A DNA stretch of 64,000 nucleotides from Tritrichomonas musculus (lineage: Eukaryota > Parabasalia > Tritrichomonadida > Tritrichomonadidae): assembly GCA_039105265.1 (NCBI GenBank), contig JAPFFF010000005.1, positions 1 through 64,000 on the forward strand. Reading direction: 5' to 3'. The position numbers and the translations under genes are program-made. A model generated the notes under the pieces. That model was not told where the DNA came from. It ran no database searches and saw nothing but the letters and a program-made list of their open reading frames with translations. Positions 1 through 11,867 of the stretch are shown here, in pieces. Each line of letters begins with the position of its first letter. Position 1 is the stretch's first letter.

Positions 1-622
1 AAATCGTTGATGTCAAACTCAGAAGTTTCATTTCTTGATTATTTTGTTGAGAATTCAAATTCATTGGACTTAATTGAAAATTACCTGTAACAATTCCTAC
101 CAATGGTGAATAATAAGCAATGAGTTTGAGCAGGATCCTTGTGATCAAATCTTTTTCGTGTATAAGTAATTTGTCTAAAGAATCATTTTGATATACATTT
201 GTGATTATAGGATCATTCAAGAAATAATTATTTGATAAATCTAAGAAATATGAGAGATTTATTTGATCTTTCTTTTTATTTGGGAAAAGAACGAAATTTT
301 GAAAGAACCTAGAAAAAATATCAGCTAGAATGTCGAATCCAAGAATTAAATCATATATAATTCCAATTCCATTTGAATAGAGAGCAAAATATGTAATGAC
401 ATCTTCAGGACTTTCAATGAAATAAAAGAAAACCAAAGGAATCAAATCATTTTCTAACAATATCTCTTTAAAATTGATTTCAATTTCTATTAAATCAGTA
501 TGTTCTTGATCAATTAAAAAAAAATTAGATTTTTTGAATGATTCTTGCAAAAATGGAGAAACATTGAAAACATCATTGTGCAATTTATTTTTAGCTTTAA
601 CAAATTCTTTAAAGGAAAACAT
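1..622 (-). CDS. N-terminal part of an unrecognised protein, running off the window
   Basis: An open frame starts at the ATG at 622-620 on the minus strand and stays open for about 207 codons to the window edge, so the 3' part is missing. The protein begins MFSFKEFVKAKNK and is rich in Asn, Lys, Ile and Phe with no clear signal peptide. A stretch near codons 70-105 is rich in hydrophobic residues but also has acidic ones, so it is more likely a helical domain than a membrane segment. I do not recognise a family. Long poorly conserved N-terminal regions are common in trichomonad ankyrin-type proteins, so that is one possibility, not a call. Confidence 0.55.
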   Translation of the reverse strand, partial: MFSFKEFVKAKNKLHNDVFNVSPFLQESFKKSNFFLIDQEHTDLIEIEINFKEILLENDLIPLVFFYFIESPEDVITYFALYSNGIGIIYDLILGFDILADIFSRFFQNFVLFPNKKKDQINLSYFLDLSNNYFLNDPIITNVYQNDSLDKLLIHEKDLITRILLKLIAYYSPLVGIVTGNFQLSPMNLNSQQNNQEMKLLSLTSTI

Positions 623-996
623 TATTTGATGGTTGACTCATTATGAATAATCAACTTTTTATATAAACTCAAAGAAAAAATTGCTTAGCAATAAATAACG
701 AATTGGATATTCAAATTTTGGAGTAAAAAGAATATAAAATATCTCTTAATTATTTTTTATTGAATTAATTTTACGATATTAATTTGGTTAAAAGTAACAT
801 AATTTTAGATATTGGAATATAATTATTTTAATAATATTTTCAAATTGCATTATATACTAAATGACATTCCTTTCAAAATTCTTGTTTTTAATAATTCTCA
901 AAATATGACTTGATGTAATTTTAAAAAAATATCAAATAATGATGTTTAAACATCAAGAGAAAACATTATTTGATATTTTTATTTATAATAAATATT
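623..996. other. AT-rich intergenic stretch
   Basis: It lies between the minus-strand gene start at 622 and the MULE edge at 997. It would hold the promoter of the partial gene. I see short AT-rich words, including two copies of a word near CAAATAATGATGTTT and its complement around 930-980, but no gene. Confidence 0.5.
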
Positions 997-1329
997 AAGG
1001 CATAGGAATCGGGGTCTATTAAAATCGGCACGAAATATTTTACAACAAGAAACTTTTTGAAAGATCCGACCAGGTAAAAAAATTACCACTTTTTGAGAGA
1101 AAAAGTTCTATCGTTGAGATGAACTTTTTGAGAGATTGAAATAAAACGGTTATAAAGGTGAATTATCTATTATATGAAAAAAGGCGCCCTTTTGTTTTGA
1201 AATTGGTATCGCATCAGAGCAAATGTATTATTGATTGGTTCCACTGCTGATTCCACCAGCAGATTGTTTGTGATCGACGCAAAATAAGGAACCATTTTTA
1301 ATTATAAATTGCCAGATGCGATATTAAAA
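997..1329 (+). repeat. MULE left outer TIR
   Basis: The reverse complement recurs at 11365-11698 with only scattered differences. It contains two copies of the word CTCTCAAAAAGT in opposite orientation, an imperfect palindrome around GGTTCC..CCAGCAGATTG, and ends at the start of the 135-bp array. It would be the transposase recognition region. Confidence 0.85.
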
Positions 1330-4166
1330 TATCATTTACACGTAAACAGCAAGAAGGTAACCTCAATAAGGAAACTCAAAGCACGAACTAATAACAACAC
1401 ATTCCTCACTAAACGATCTCATAGTAATTGCTCAAAATCTCTGACTTTACACAAATGTTGTAAATATCATTTACACGTAAACAGCAAGAAGGTAACCTCA
1501 ATAAGAAAACTCAAAGCACGAACTAATAACAACACATTCCTCACTAAACGATCTCATAGTAATTGCTCAAAATCTCTGATTTTACACAAATGTTGTAAAT
1601 ATCATTTACACGTAAACAGCAAGAAGGTAACCTCAATAAGGAAACTCAAAGCACGAACTAATAACAGCACATTCCTCACTAAACGATCTCACAGTAATTG
1701 CTCAAAATCTCTGACTTTACACAAATGTTGTAAATATCATTTACACGTAAACAGCAAGAAGGTAACCTCAATAAGGAAACTCAAAGCACGAACTAATAAC
1801 AGCACATTCCTCACTAAACGATCTCATAGTAATTGCTCAAAATCTCTGACTTTACACAAATGTTGTAAATATCATTTACACGTAAACAGCAAGAAGGTAA
1901 CCTCAATAAGGAAACTCAAAGCACGAACTAATAACAACACATTCCTCACTAAACGATCTCACAGTAATTGCTCAAAATCTCTGATTTTACACAAATGTTG
2001 TAAATATCATTTACACGTAAACAGCAAGAAGGTAACCTCAATAAGGAAACTCAAAGCACGAACTAATAACAACACATTCCTCACTAAACGATCTCATAGT
2101 AATTGCTCAAAATCTCTGATTTTACACAAATGTTGTAAATATCATTTACACGTAAACAGCAAGAAGGTAACCTCAATAAGGAAACTCAAAGCACGAACTA
2201 ATAACAGCACATTCCTCACTAAACGATCTCACAGTAATTGCTCAAAATCTCTGATTTTACACAAATGTTGTAAATATCATTTACACGTAAACAGCAAGAA
2301 GGTAACCTCAATAAGGAAACTCAAAGCACGAACTAATAACAGCACATTCCTCACTAAACGATCTCATAGTAATTGCTCAAAATCTCTGACTTTACACAAA
2401 TGTTGTAAATATCATTTACACGTAAACAGCAAGAAGGTAACCTCAATAAGGAAACTCAAAGCACGAACTAATAACAACACATTCCTCACTAAACGATCTC
2501 ACAGTAATTGCTCAAAATCTCTGATTTTACACAAATGTTGTAAATATCATTTACACGTAAACAGCAAGAAGGTAACCTCAATAAGGAAACTCAAAGCACG
2601 AACTAATAACAACACATTCCTCACTAAACGATCTCACAGTAATTGCTCAAAATCTCTGATTTTACACAAATGTTGTAAATATCATTTACACGTAAACAGC
2701 AAGAAGGTAACCTCAATAAGGAAACTCAAAGCACGAACTAATAACAGCACATTCCTCACTAAACGATCTCACAGTAATTGCTCAAAATCTCTGACTTTAC
2801 ACAAATGTTGTAAATATCATTTACACGTAAACAGCAAGAAGGTAACCTCAATAAGGAAACTCAAAGCACGAACTAATAACAGCACATTCCTCACTAAACG
2901 ATCTCATAGTAATTGCTCAAAATCTCTGACTTTACACAAATGTTGTAAATATCATTTACACGTAAACAGCAAGAAGGTAACCTCAATAAGGAAACTCAAA
3001 GCACGAACTAATAACAGCACATTCCTCACTAAACGATCTCATAGTAATTGCTCAAAATCTCTGATTTTACACAAATGTTGTAAATATCATTTACACGTAA
3101 ACAGCAAGAAGGTAACCTCAATAAGAAAACTCAAAGCACGAACTAATAACAACACATTCCTCACTAAACGATCTCACAGTAATTGCTCAAAATCTCTGAT
3201 TTTACACAAATGTTGTAAATATCATTTACACGTAAACAGCAAGAAGGTAACCTCAATAAGGAAACTCAAAGCACGAACTAATAACAGCACATTCCTCACT
3301 AAACGATCTCACAGTAATTGCTCAAAATCTCTGATTTTACACAAATGTTGTAAATATCATTTACACGTAAACAGCAAGAAGGTAACCTCAATAAGGAAAC
3401 TCAAAGCACGAACTAATAACAACACATTCCTCACTAAACGATCTCACAGTAATTGCTCAAAATCTCTGATTTTACACAAATGTTGTAAATATCATTTACA
3501 CGTAAACAGCAAGAAGGTAACCTCAATAAGGAAACTCAAAGCACGAACTAATAACAGCACATTCCTCACTAAACGATCTCATAGTAATTGCTCAAAATCT
3601 CTGATTTTACACAAATGTTGTAAATATCATTTACACGTAAACAGCAAGAAGGTAACCTCAATAAGGAAACTCAAAGCACGAACTAATAACAACACATTCC
3701 TCACTAAACGATCTCACAGTAATTGCTCAAAATCTCTGATTTTACACAAATGTTGTAAATATCATTTACACGTAAACAGCAAGAAGGTAACCTCAATAAG
3801 GAAACTCAAAGCACGAACTAATAACAGCACATTCCTCACTAAACGATCTCACAGTAATTGCTCAAAATCTCTGACTTTACACAAATGTTGTAAATATCAT
3901 TTACACGTAAACAGCAAGAAGGTAACCTCAATAAGGAAACTCAAAGCACGAACTAATAACAGCACATTCCTCACTAAACGATCTCATAGTAATTGCTCAA
4001 AATCTCTGACTTTACACAAATGTTGTAAATATCATTTACACGTAAACAGCAAGAAGGTAACCTCAATAAGGAAACTCAAAGCACGAACTAATAACAGCAC
4101 ATTCCTCACTAAACGATCTCATAGTAATTGCTCAAAATCTCTGATTTTACACAAATGTTGTAAATA
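1330..4166 (+). repeat. 135-bp tandem array, left arm (21 copies)
   Basis: The unit starts TATCATTTACACGTAAACAG and recurs every 135 bp exactly, ending at 4164/4165 where the match breaks into a T-run. Copies differ at about four positions only (AGG/AGA, AAC/AGC, CAC/CAT, ACT/ATT). Since 135 is divisible by three and the unit has one stop-free frame, a 957-codon open frame arises (45 residues per unit), but it has no ATG in frame and is best read as a by-product of the repeat. Confidence 0.95.
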
Positions 4167-4332
4167 TTTTTTTTTTCAATAATATTATTTAAATATTATT
4201 TTTAATAATTATATAGTTAACATTGTTCATATTTAATCATTTCTAAATACACTTTTACAAAAAAATTAATAAACTATTTAAAAAGTTTCAATCAAAATTA
4301 TCGTTTACTTTTCTTTTTTACAAACAATTATA

Positions 4333-6411
4333 ATGTTTGATCAAAATGGACAAATATCACTGCAATTAGGAACAGCAACTAATGTATTATCTGAAAAAAC
4401 ATTTTCTCATCGCGATCATCCAATTTATTTGACAAATCCACCATATGATAATCGAAAACCTCTCATTGATAATTTTAGTGTTCTTTATTTTTTGAGCACA
4501 TTTAAAAATAATAAATATACGTTTTCACAAACACATAAGTTAAAAAACCCAAAAAGAATTGATAATCAAATATTTACAAATTTTATGCTAATTTCAAGGC
4601 ATCAAACCAATTTATTTAAAATATATTACCAAGTTAGTGGTAACTATTTTGCAATACAAATTATTAATTTATTTAATACAATTAAATATAAAAAAATACA
4701 TAATGTGAAATTCAAAAAGAACGAAAGAACAGTTTATGTTTATAGCAACATAATTATTAAAAATCCTAATCCGAATAGTCCTTTTCAGATAATAAAAAAC
4801 AAAGGAATGCAAGAATTATCTGATTTTTACAATAATCAGTCTGTAGATAGATCTATTCAAAATCCGATTACTGCAACAATATTTTACACAATAGCTCCAT
4901 TTAATTGCAAAACTATTAAAAGGCAAAAGCACAAGCAAATGAATCCAGATGATTCAATTGAAAGTATTCTGAAAAATTATGGAGGATTTCTTTTCAGATT
5001 TCATCCAACAGAAGAGATTGATTTAAACCAATATCAATTTGGCATTTTTTCTTGGTTTTCACCTTATTTTTTAGATATTGTAAAATCTCATCAATTTGAA
5101 CAAGCAACCACAATTGAACTTGACGCCACTTTTCGAGCTCTGGCACCATATGCTATTTGTGTTCCTCATCTTATTTTCCGAAATACTGGGATTCCACTAG
5201 CAATTTTAATTTCACCTTCTGAGAAAACGTCATTATATAGTATTTTTTTTGAATCTCTCAAAAAGTTAGATGAATTTTATGAAAATTCTGAAGAAAATTC
5301 ACTTTTTCTTAAATTCAAAAATAAAAAATATTTAAGTGATGAACATAAAGCATTTCAAAAATTAGCGAAAAATTATGATTTAGATTTTTATTATTGTTTA
5401 GTTCATTTGATTCGGTCAATCGGTGCCAATTCATTACTCGGTCTTTTATTTTCAGATATATTATTCACTTTTTCAGGCTTTGAGTGGTCGAAACATTTTA
5501 ATAGATATTACCAAACTTTTCAGTTATTATATAATTTACAAGAAAATAAAGATGATGCAAGATTTGAAAAAGTAAGCAAAGTCTTAGGTGTTGATGTGAA
5601 CGGAAATTATGTCGAAGTAAAAAAAGAATATTCTCCATATTTCAAGCGAAGTGTCTATGGAATACCAACCACAACAAATCACGTAGAATCGTTTCATAAA
5701 CAATTAAACGGTATTTTTAAAGCAACTCGACTTTCTTTACCGCTACGACTTGCGTACATTATAAAATATATTATGGATCGTACGTTAAGAACCAATTCTA
5801 GTGCACATTTGAATGTAAAAACTCACTTAAATAAGTTTAAAGATAAAGCATATAAAGAAATTTCAAAAAATCCTAATCTTAAATCAAATTATTCTCAAAA
5901 AGTTTGTTTATGCCGTCAATATTATTATTATTATTATTTATACTGTGTTAATATTCCATGCGTACATTGCATTTTAAATGATTATTGGAAAGATCAAAAT
6001 TACATACATCAAATGGAAGAATTTGATATAAAGTTTGATTCTCATGATATAAAATATGACCAATTACTAGAATTCGATATTAAAACTGAATTAACTTTTA
6101 GAAAAAGAAAAAAGTCAACTGAAGGAAATAATGATAATAATGACAATAACAATAACAATTTCCAAATTGGCATTTGTTTGGATGGAAAAAATTATTCTGA
6201 TAGTATGACAACTATAATTGATAATACAACATACCAACTTTCAGAAATTATTGCGAAAAATAATTTAAATATTACAGTCATTGCATTAGCAGTACAGCGA
6301 GAATTAATGCCTGTAGAAGAGACATATAATATTGATGAATATTTGGCTTTGTTTCAGGTTAAATTGTGGACAAAGATAATATCAGATGGAAATAAGAAAG
6401 TAAACATATAA
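4333..6411 (+). CDS. MULE transposase
   Basis: A 692-codon ATG-started frame without interruption encodes the DDE transposase that cuts and reinserts the element in the nucleus. The catalytic acids fit the MULE pattern: D264 in IELDATFRAL, D336 in YLSDEHKAF, and E452 in TTNHVESFHKQ. The C..H pair in YYCLVHLIRS (C355, H358), a known MULE feature between the second D and E, is present. Near 526-546 a Cys-rich stretch (VCLCRQ, then CVNIPCVHC) resembles a SWIM-type zinc finger, which often follows the catalytic core. The N-terminal 200 residues are basic and may bind DNA. It is flanked by mirror-image 135-bp arrays, so the whole is one element; the gene appears intact. Confidence 0.85.
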   Translation: MFDQNGQISLQLGTATNVLSEKTFSHRDHPIYLTNPPYDNRKPLIDNFSVLYFLSTFKNNKYTFSQTHKLKNPKRIDNQIFTNFMLISRHQTNLFKIYYQVSGNYFAIQIINLFNTIKYKKIHNVKFKKNERTVYVYSNIIIKNPNPNSPFQIIKNKGMQELSDFYNNQSVDRSIQNPITATIFYTIAPFNCKTIKRQKHKQMNPDDSIESILKNYGGFLFRFHPTEEIDLNQYQFGIFSWFSPYFLDIVKSHQFEQATTIELDATFRALAPYAICVPHLIFRNTGIPLAILISPSEKTSLYSIFFESLKKLDEFYENSEENSLFLKFKNKKYLSDEHKAFQKLAKNYDLDFYYCLVHLIRSIGANSLLGLLFSDILFTFSGFEWSKHFNRYYQTFQLLYNLQENKDDARFEKVSKVLGVDVNGNYVEVKKEYSPYFKRSVYGIPTTTNHVESFHKQLNGIFKATRLSLPLRLAYIIKYIMDRTLRTNSSAHLNVKTHLNKFKDKAYKEISKNPNLKSNYSQKVCLCRQYYYYYYLYCVNIPCVHCILNDYWKDQNYIHQMEEFDIKFDSHDIKYDQLLEFDIKTELTFRKRKKSTEGNNDNNDNNNNNFQIGICLDGKNYSDSMTTIIDNTTYQLSEIIAKNNLNITVIALAVQRELMPVEETYNIDEYLALFQVKLWTKIISDGNKKVNI

Positions 6412-6484
6412 TCATTAAAAGTTAAATTATTTTTAAAAAAAATAAAGATTAAAATAAAGAATTATTTGTCGTATTTTATTATTG

Positions 6485-9400
6485 TTGTTTACGTGTAAAT
6501 GATATTTACAACATTTGTGTAAAGTCAGAGATTTTGAGCAATTACTGTGAGATCGTTTAGTGAGGAATGTGTTGTTATTAGTTCGTGCTTTGAGTTTCCT
6601 TATTGAGGTTACCTTCTTGCTGTTTACGTGTAAATGATATTTACAACATTTGTGTAAAGTCAGAGATTTTGAGCAATTACTGTGAGATCGTTTAGTGAGG
6701 AATGTGTTGTTATTAGTTCGTGCTTTGAGTTTCCTTATTGAGGTTACCTTCTTGCTGTTTACGTGTAAATGATATTTACAACATTTGTGTAAAATCAGAG
6801 ATTTTGAGCAATTACTATGAGATCGTTTAGTGAGGAATGTGTTGTTATTAGTTCGTGCTTTGAGTTTCCTTATTGAGGTTACCTTCTTGCTGTTTACGTG
6901 TAAATGATATTTACAACATTTGTGTAAAATCAGAGATTTTGAGCAATTACTGTGAGATCGTTTAGTGAGGAATGTGTTGTTATTAGTTCGTGCTTTGAGT
7001 TTCCTTATTGAGGTTACCTTCTTGCTGTTTACGTGTAAATGATATTTACAACATTTGTGTAAAATCAGAGATTTTGAGCAATTACTATGAGATCGTTTAG
7101 TGAGGAATGTGTTGTTATTAGTTCGTGCTTTGAGTTTCCTTATTGAGGTTACCTTCTTGCTGTTTACGTGTAAATGATATTTACAACATTTGTGTAAAGT
7201 CAGAGATTTTGAGCAATTACTATGAGATCGTTTAGTGAGGAATGTGCTGTTATTAGTTCGTGCTTTGAGTTTCCTTATTGAGGTTACCTTCTTGCTGTTT
7301 ACGTGTAAATGATATTTACAACATTTGTGTAAAATCAGAGATTTTGAGCAATTACTATGAGATCGTTTAGTGAGGAATGTGTTGTTATTAGTTCGTGCTT
7401 TGAGTTTTCTTATTGAGGTTACCTTCTTGCTGTTTACGTGTAAATGATATTTACAACATTTGTGTAAAATCAGAGATTTTGAGCAATTACTATGAGATCG
7501 TTTAGTGAGGAATGTGCTGTTATTAGTTCGTGCTTTGAGTTTCCTTATTGAGGTTACCTTCTTGCTGTTTACGTGTAAATGATATTTACAACATTTGTGT
7601 AAAATCAGAGATTTTGAGCAATTACTATGAGATCGTTTAGTGAGGAATGTGTTGTTATTAGTTCGTGCTTTGAGTTTCCTTATTGAGGTTACCTTCTTGC
7701 TGTTTACGTGTAAATGATATTTACAACATTTGTGTAAAATCAGAGATTTTGAGCAATTACTATGAGATCGTTTAGTGAGGAATGTGTTGTTATTAGTTCG
7801 TGCTTTGAGTTTCCTTATTGAGGTTACCTTCTTGCTGTTTACGTGTAAATGATATTTACAACATTTGTGTAAAATCAGAGATTTTGAGCAATTACTATGA
7901 GATCGTTTAGTGAGGAATGTGCTGTTATTAGTTCGTGCTTTGAGTTTCCTTATTGAGGTTACCTTCTTGCTGTTTACGTGTAAATGATATTTACAACATT
8001 TGTGTAAAGTCAGAGATTTTGAGCAATTACTATGAGATCGTTTAGTGAGGAATGTGTTGTTATTAGTTCGTGCTTTGAGTTTCCTTATTGAGGTTACCTT
8101 CTTGCTGTTTACGTGTAAATGATATTTACAACATTTGTGTAAAATCAGAGATTTTGAGCAATTACTATGAGATCGTTTAGTGAGGAATGTGTTGTTATTA
8201 GTTCGTGCTTTGAGTTTCCTTATTGAGGTTACCTTCTTGCTGTTTACGTGTAAATGATATTTACAACATTTGTGTAAAATCAGAGATTTTGAGCAATTAC
8301 TATGAGATCGTTTAGTGAGGAATGTGCTGTTATTAGTTCGTGCTTTGAGTTTCCTTATTGAGGTTACCTTCTTGCTGTTTACGTGTAAATGATATTTACA
8401 ACATTTGTGTAAAGTCAGAGATTTTGAGCAATTACTATGAGATCGTTTAGTGAGGAATGTGCTGTTATTAGTTCGTGCTTTGAGTTTCCTTATTGAGGTT
8501 ACCTTCTTGCTGTTTACGTGTAAATGATATTTACAACATTTGTGTAAAGTCAGAGATTTTGAGCAATTACTATGAGATCGTTTAGTGAGGAATGTGTTGT
8601 TATTAGTTCGTGCTTTGAGTTTCCTTATTGAGGTTACCTTCTTGCTGTTTACGTGTAAATGATATTTACAACATTTGTGTAAAATCAGAGATTTTGAGCA
8701 ATTACTGTGAGATCGTTTAGTGAGGAATGTGTTGTTATTAGTTCGTGCTTTGAGTTTCCTTATTGAGGTTACCTTCTTGCTGTTTACGTGTAAATGATAT
8801 TTACAACATTTGTGTAAAATCAGAGATTTTGAGCAATTACTGTGAGATCGTTTAGTGAGGAATGTGCTGTTATTAGTTCGTGCTTTGAGTTTCCTTATTG
8901 AGGTTACCTTCTTGCTGTTTACGTGTAAATGATATTTACAACATTTGTGTAAAATCAGAGATTTTGAGCAATTACTATGAGATCGTTTAGTGAGGAATGT
9001 GTTGTTATTAGTTCGTGCTTTGAGTTTTCTTATTGAGGTTACCTTCTTGCTGTTTACGTGTAAATGATATTTACAACATTTGTGTAAAATCAGAGATTTT
9101 GAGCAATTACTATGAGATCGTTTAGTGAGGAATGTGCTGTTATTAGTTCGTGCTTTGAGTTTCCTTATTGAGGTTACCTTCTTGCTGTTTACGTGTAAAT
9201 GATATTTACAACATTTGTGTAAAGTCAGAGATTTTGAGCAATTACTATGAGATCGTTTAGTGAGGAATGTGTTGTTATTAGTTCGTGCTTTGAGTTTCCT
9301 TATTGAGGTTACCTTCTTGCTGTTTACGTGTAAATGATATTTACAACATTTGTGTAAAATCAGAGATTTTGAGCAATTACTATGAGATCGTTTAGTGAGG

Positions 9401-11364
9401 AATGTGTTGTTATTAGTTCGTGCTTTGAGTTTCCTTATTGAGGTTACCTTCTTGCTGTTTACGTGTAAATGATATTTACAACATTTGTGTAAAATCAGAG
9501 ATTTTGAGCAATTACTATGAGATCGTTTAGTGAGGAATGTGCTGTTATTAGTTCGTGCTTTGAGTTTCCTTATTGAGGTTACCTTCTTGCTGTTTACGTG
9601 TAAATGATATTTACAACATTTGTGTAAAATCAGAGATTTTGAGCAATTACTATGAGATCGTTTAGTGAGGAATGTGCTGTTATTAGTTCGTGCTTTGAGT
9701 TTCCTTATTGAGGTTACCTTCTTGCTGTTTACGTGTAAATGATATTTACAACATTTGTGTAAAATCAGAGATTTTGAGCAATTACTATGAGATCGTTTAG
9801 TGAGGAATGTGCTGTTATTAGTTCGTGCTTTGAGTTTCCTTATTGAGGTTACCTTCTTGCTGTTTACGTGTAAATGATATTTACAACATTTGTGTAAAGT
9901 CAGAGATTTTGAGCAATTACTATGAGACCGTTTAGTGAGGAATGTGTTGTTATTAGTTCGTGCTTTGAGTTTTCTTATTGAGGTTACCTTCTTGCTGTTT
10001 ACGTGTAAATGATATTTACAACATTTGTGTAAAATCAGAGATTTTGAGCAATTACTATGAGATCGTTTAGTGAGGAATGTGCTGTTATTAGTTCGTGCTT
10101 TGAGTTTCCTTATTGAGGTTACCTTCTTGCTGTTTACGTGTAAATGATATTTACAACATTTGTGTAAAGTCAGAGATTTTGAGCAATTACTATGAGATCG
10201 TTTAGTGAGGAATGTGTTGTTATTAGTTCGTGCTTTGAGTTTCCTTATTGAGGTTACCTTCTTGCTGTTTACGTGTAAATGATATTTACAACATTTGTGT
10301 AAAATCAGAGATTTTGAGCAATTACTATGAGATCGTTTAGTGAGGAATGTGTTGTTATTAGTTCGTGCTTTGAGTTTCCTTATTGAGGTTACCTTCTTGC
10401 TGTTTACGTGTAAATGATATTTACAACATTTGTGTAAAATCAGAGATTTTGAGCAATTACTATGAGATCGTTTAGTGAGGAATGTGCTGTTATTAGTTCG
10501 TGCTTTGAGTTTCCTTATTGAGGTTACCTTCTTGCTGTTTACGTGTAAATGATATTTACAACATTTGTGTAAAGTCAGAGATTTTGAGCAATTACTATGA
10601 GATCGTTTAGTGAGGAATGTGTTGTTATTAGTTCGTGCTTTGAGTTTCCTTATTGAGGTTACCTTCTTGCTGTTTACGTGTAAATGATATTTACAACATT
10701 TGTGTAAAATCAGAGATTTTGAGCAATTACTATGAGATCGTTTAGTGAGGAATGTGTTGTTATTAGTTCGTGCTTTGAGTTTCCTTATTGAGGTTACCTT
10801 CTTGCTGTTTACGTGTAAATGATATTTACAACATTTGTGTAAAATCAGAGATTTTGAGCAATTACTATGAGATCGTTTAGTGAGGAATGTGCTGTTATTA
10901 GTTCGTGCTTTGAGTTTTCTTATTGAGGTTACCTTCTTGCTGTTTACGTGTAAATGATATTTACAACATTTGTGTAAAGTCAGAGATTTTGAGCAATTAC
11001 TGTGAGATCGTTTAGTGAGGAATGTGCTGTTATTAGTTCGTGCTTTGAGTTTCCTTATTGAGGTTACCTTCTTGCTGTTTACGTGTAAATGATATTTACA
11101 ACATTTGTGTAAAATCAGAGATTTTGAGCAATTACTATGAGATCGTTTAGTGAGGAATGTGTTGTTATTAGTTCGTGCTTTGAGTTTCCTTATTGAGGTT
11201 ACCTTCTTGCTGTTTACGTGTAAATGATATTTACAACATTTGTGTAAAATCAGAGATTTTGAGCAATTACTATGAGATCGTTTAGTGAGGAATGTGTTGT
11301 TATTAGTTCGTGCTTTGAGTTTCCTTATTGAGGTTACCTTCTTGCTGTTTACGTGTAAATGATA
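6485..11364 (-). repeat. 135-bp tandem array, right arm (36 copies)
   Basis: The same unit as in the left arm, in reverse orientation. Unit starts on the minus strand run from 11364 to 6504 in exact 135-bp steps (36 full units), followed by a 20-bp partial unit. The same four variable positions occur, and a single extra change is seen near 9928 (GAGACCG in place of GAGATCG). A 1650-codon frame through it lacks an in-frame ATG and is not called a gene. Confidence 0.95.
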
Positions 11365-11698
11365 TTTTAATATCGCATCTGGCAATTTATAATTAAAAAT
11401 GGTTCCTTATTTTGCGTCGATCACAAACAATCTGCTGGTGGAATCAGCAGCGGAACCAATATAATAATACATTTGCTCTGATGCGATACCAATTTCAAAA
11501 CAAAAGGGCGCCTTTTTTCATATAATAGATAATTCACCTTTATAACCGTTTTATTTCAATCTCTCAAAAAGTTCATCTCAACGATAGAACTTTTTCTCTC
11601 AAAAAGTGGTAATTTTTTTACCTGGTCGGATCTTTCAAAAAGTTTCTTGTTGTAAAATATTTCGTGCCGATTTTAATAGACCCCGATTCTTCTGCCTT
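11365..11698 (-). repeat. MULE right outer TIR
   Basis: Reverse complement of the left outer TIR. Small differences include AATATAATAATACA against a shorter left version near 1225-1240, and GCGG against ACTG near 11448. High identity suggests recent transposition or gene conversion between arms. Confidence 0.85.
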
Positions 11699-11757
11699 CA
11701 AACTTTTATAAACAAATAAAGAAAAAAAAAATGTATCCATTTATTTGACACCAGTGT

Positions 11758-11867
11758 TTGCAAAAATTACAATACGTAATTACCAAAATTGGCAAACATT
11801 AGAAAAAATATTTGCAAAGGTTTTCAAAAAAAAAATTCAATTTTTAAAAACAGTGTTAACTAAAATA
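11758..11867 (+). repeat. BspA-unit inverted repeat, outer part of left arm
   Basis: It reads GCAAAAATT..ATACGTAATTACC and matches the reverse complement of about 37155-37264 at roughly 80 percent by eye. It stops exactly where the Maverick begins; the matching sequence resumes at 34497. The 11699-11757 stretch between it and the MULE is plain AT-rich DNA. Confidence 0.75.
11863..11867 (+). repeat. Maverick target duplication, left (AAATA)
   Basis: AAATA lies directly before the Maverick terminus and again directly after it at 34497-34501. The uninterrupted counterpart in the other arm of the BspA unit (near 37155) has only one copy in the same context, which supports a 5-bp duplication. Confidence 0.7.

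Larger units (their letters stand above)
997..11698 (+). mobile_element. Mutator-like DNA transposon (MULE) with long satellite-bearing TIRs
   Basis: Both ends carry the same inverted sequence, starting near AAGGCA and continuing through GAATCGGGGTCTATT, AAAATCGGCACG and on for about 330 bp. Inside each TIR follows an array of a 135-bp repeat in mirror orientation (21 copies left, 36 right). Between them lies one transposase gene of the MULE class. Outer TIRs are nearly identical, so the element is recent and may still be mobile. I could not find a clean 9-11 bp target duplication; the outermost bases match less well, so the exact edges are uncertain by about 15 bp. An alternative edge is the GGGGTC block at 1011 and 11684. 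Confidence 0.85.

Noticed and set aside
1309-4182. 957-codon open frame in the left 135-bp array
   Set aside because: No ATG in frame (it starts at TTG) and it follows from a repeat length divisible by three; treated as repeat DNA.
6433-11385. 1650-codon open frame in the right array
   Set aside because: Same reason; mirror copy of the left array with a TTG start.
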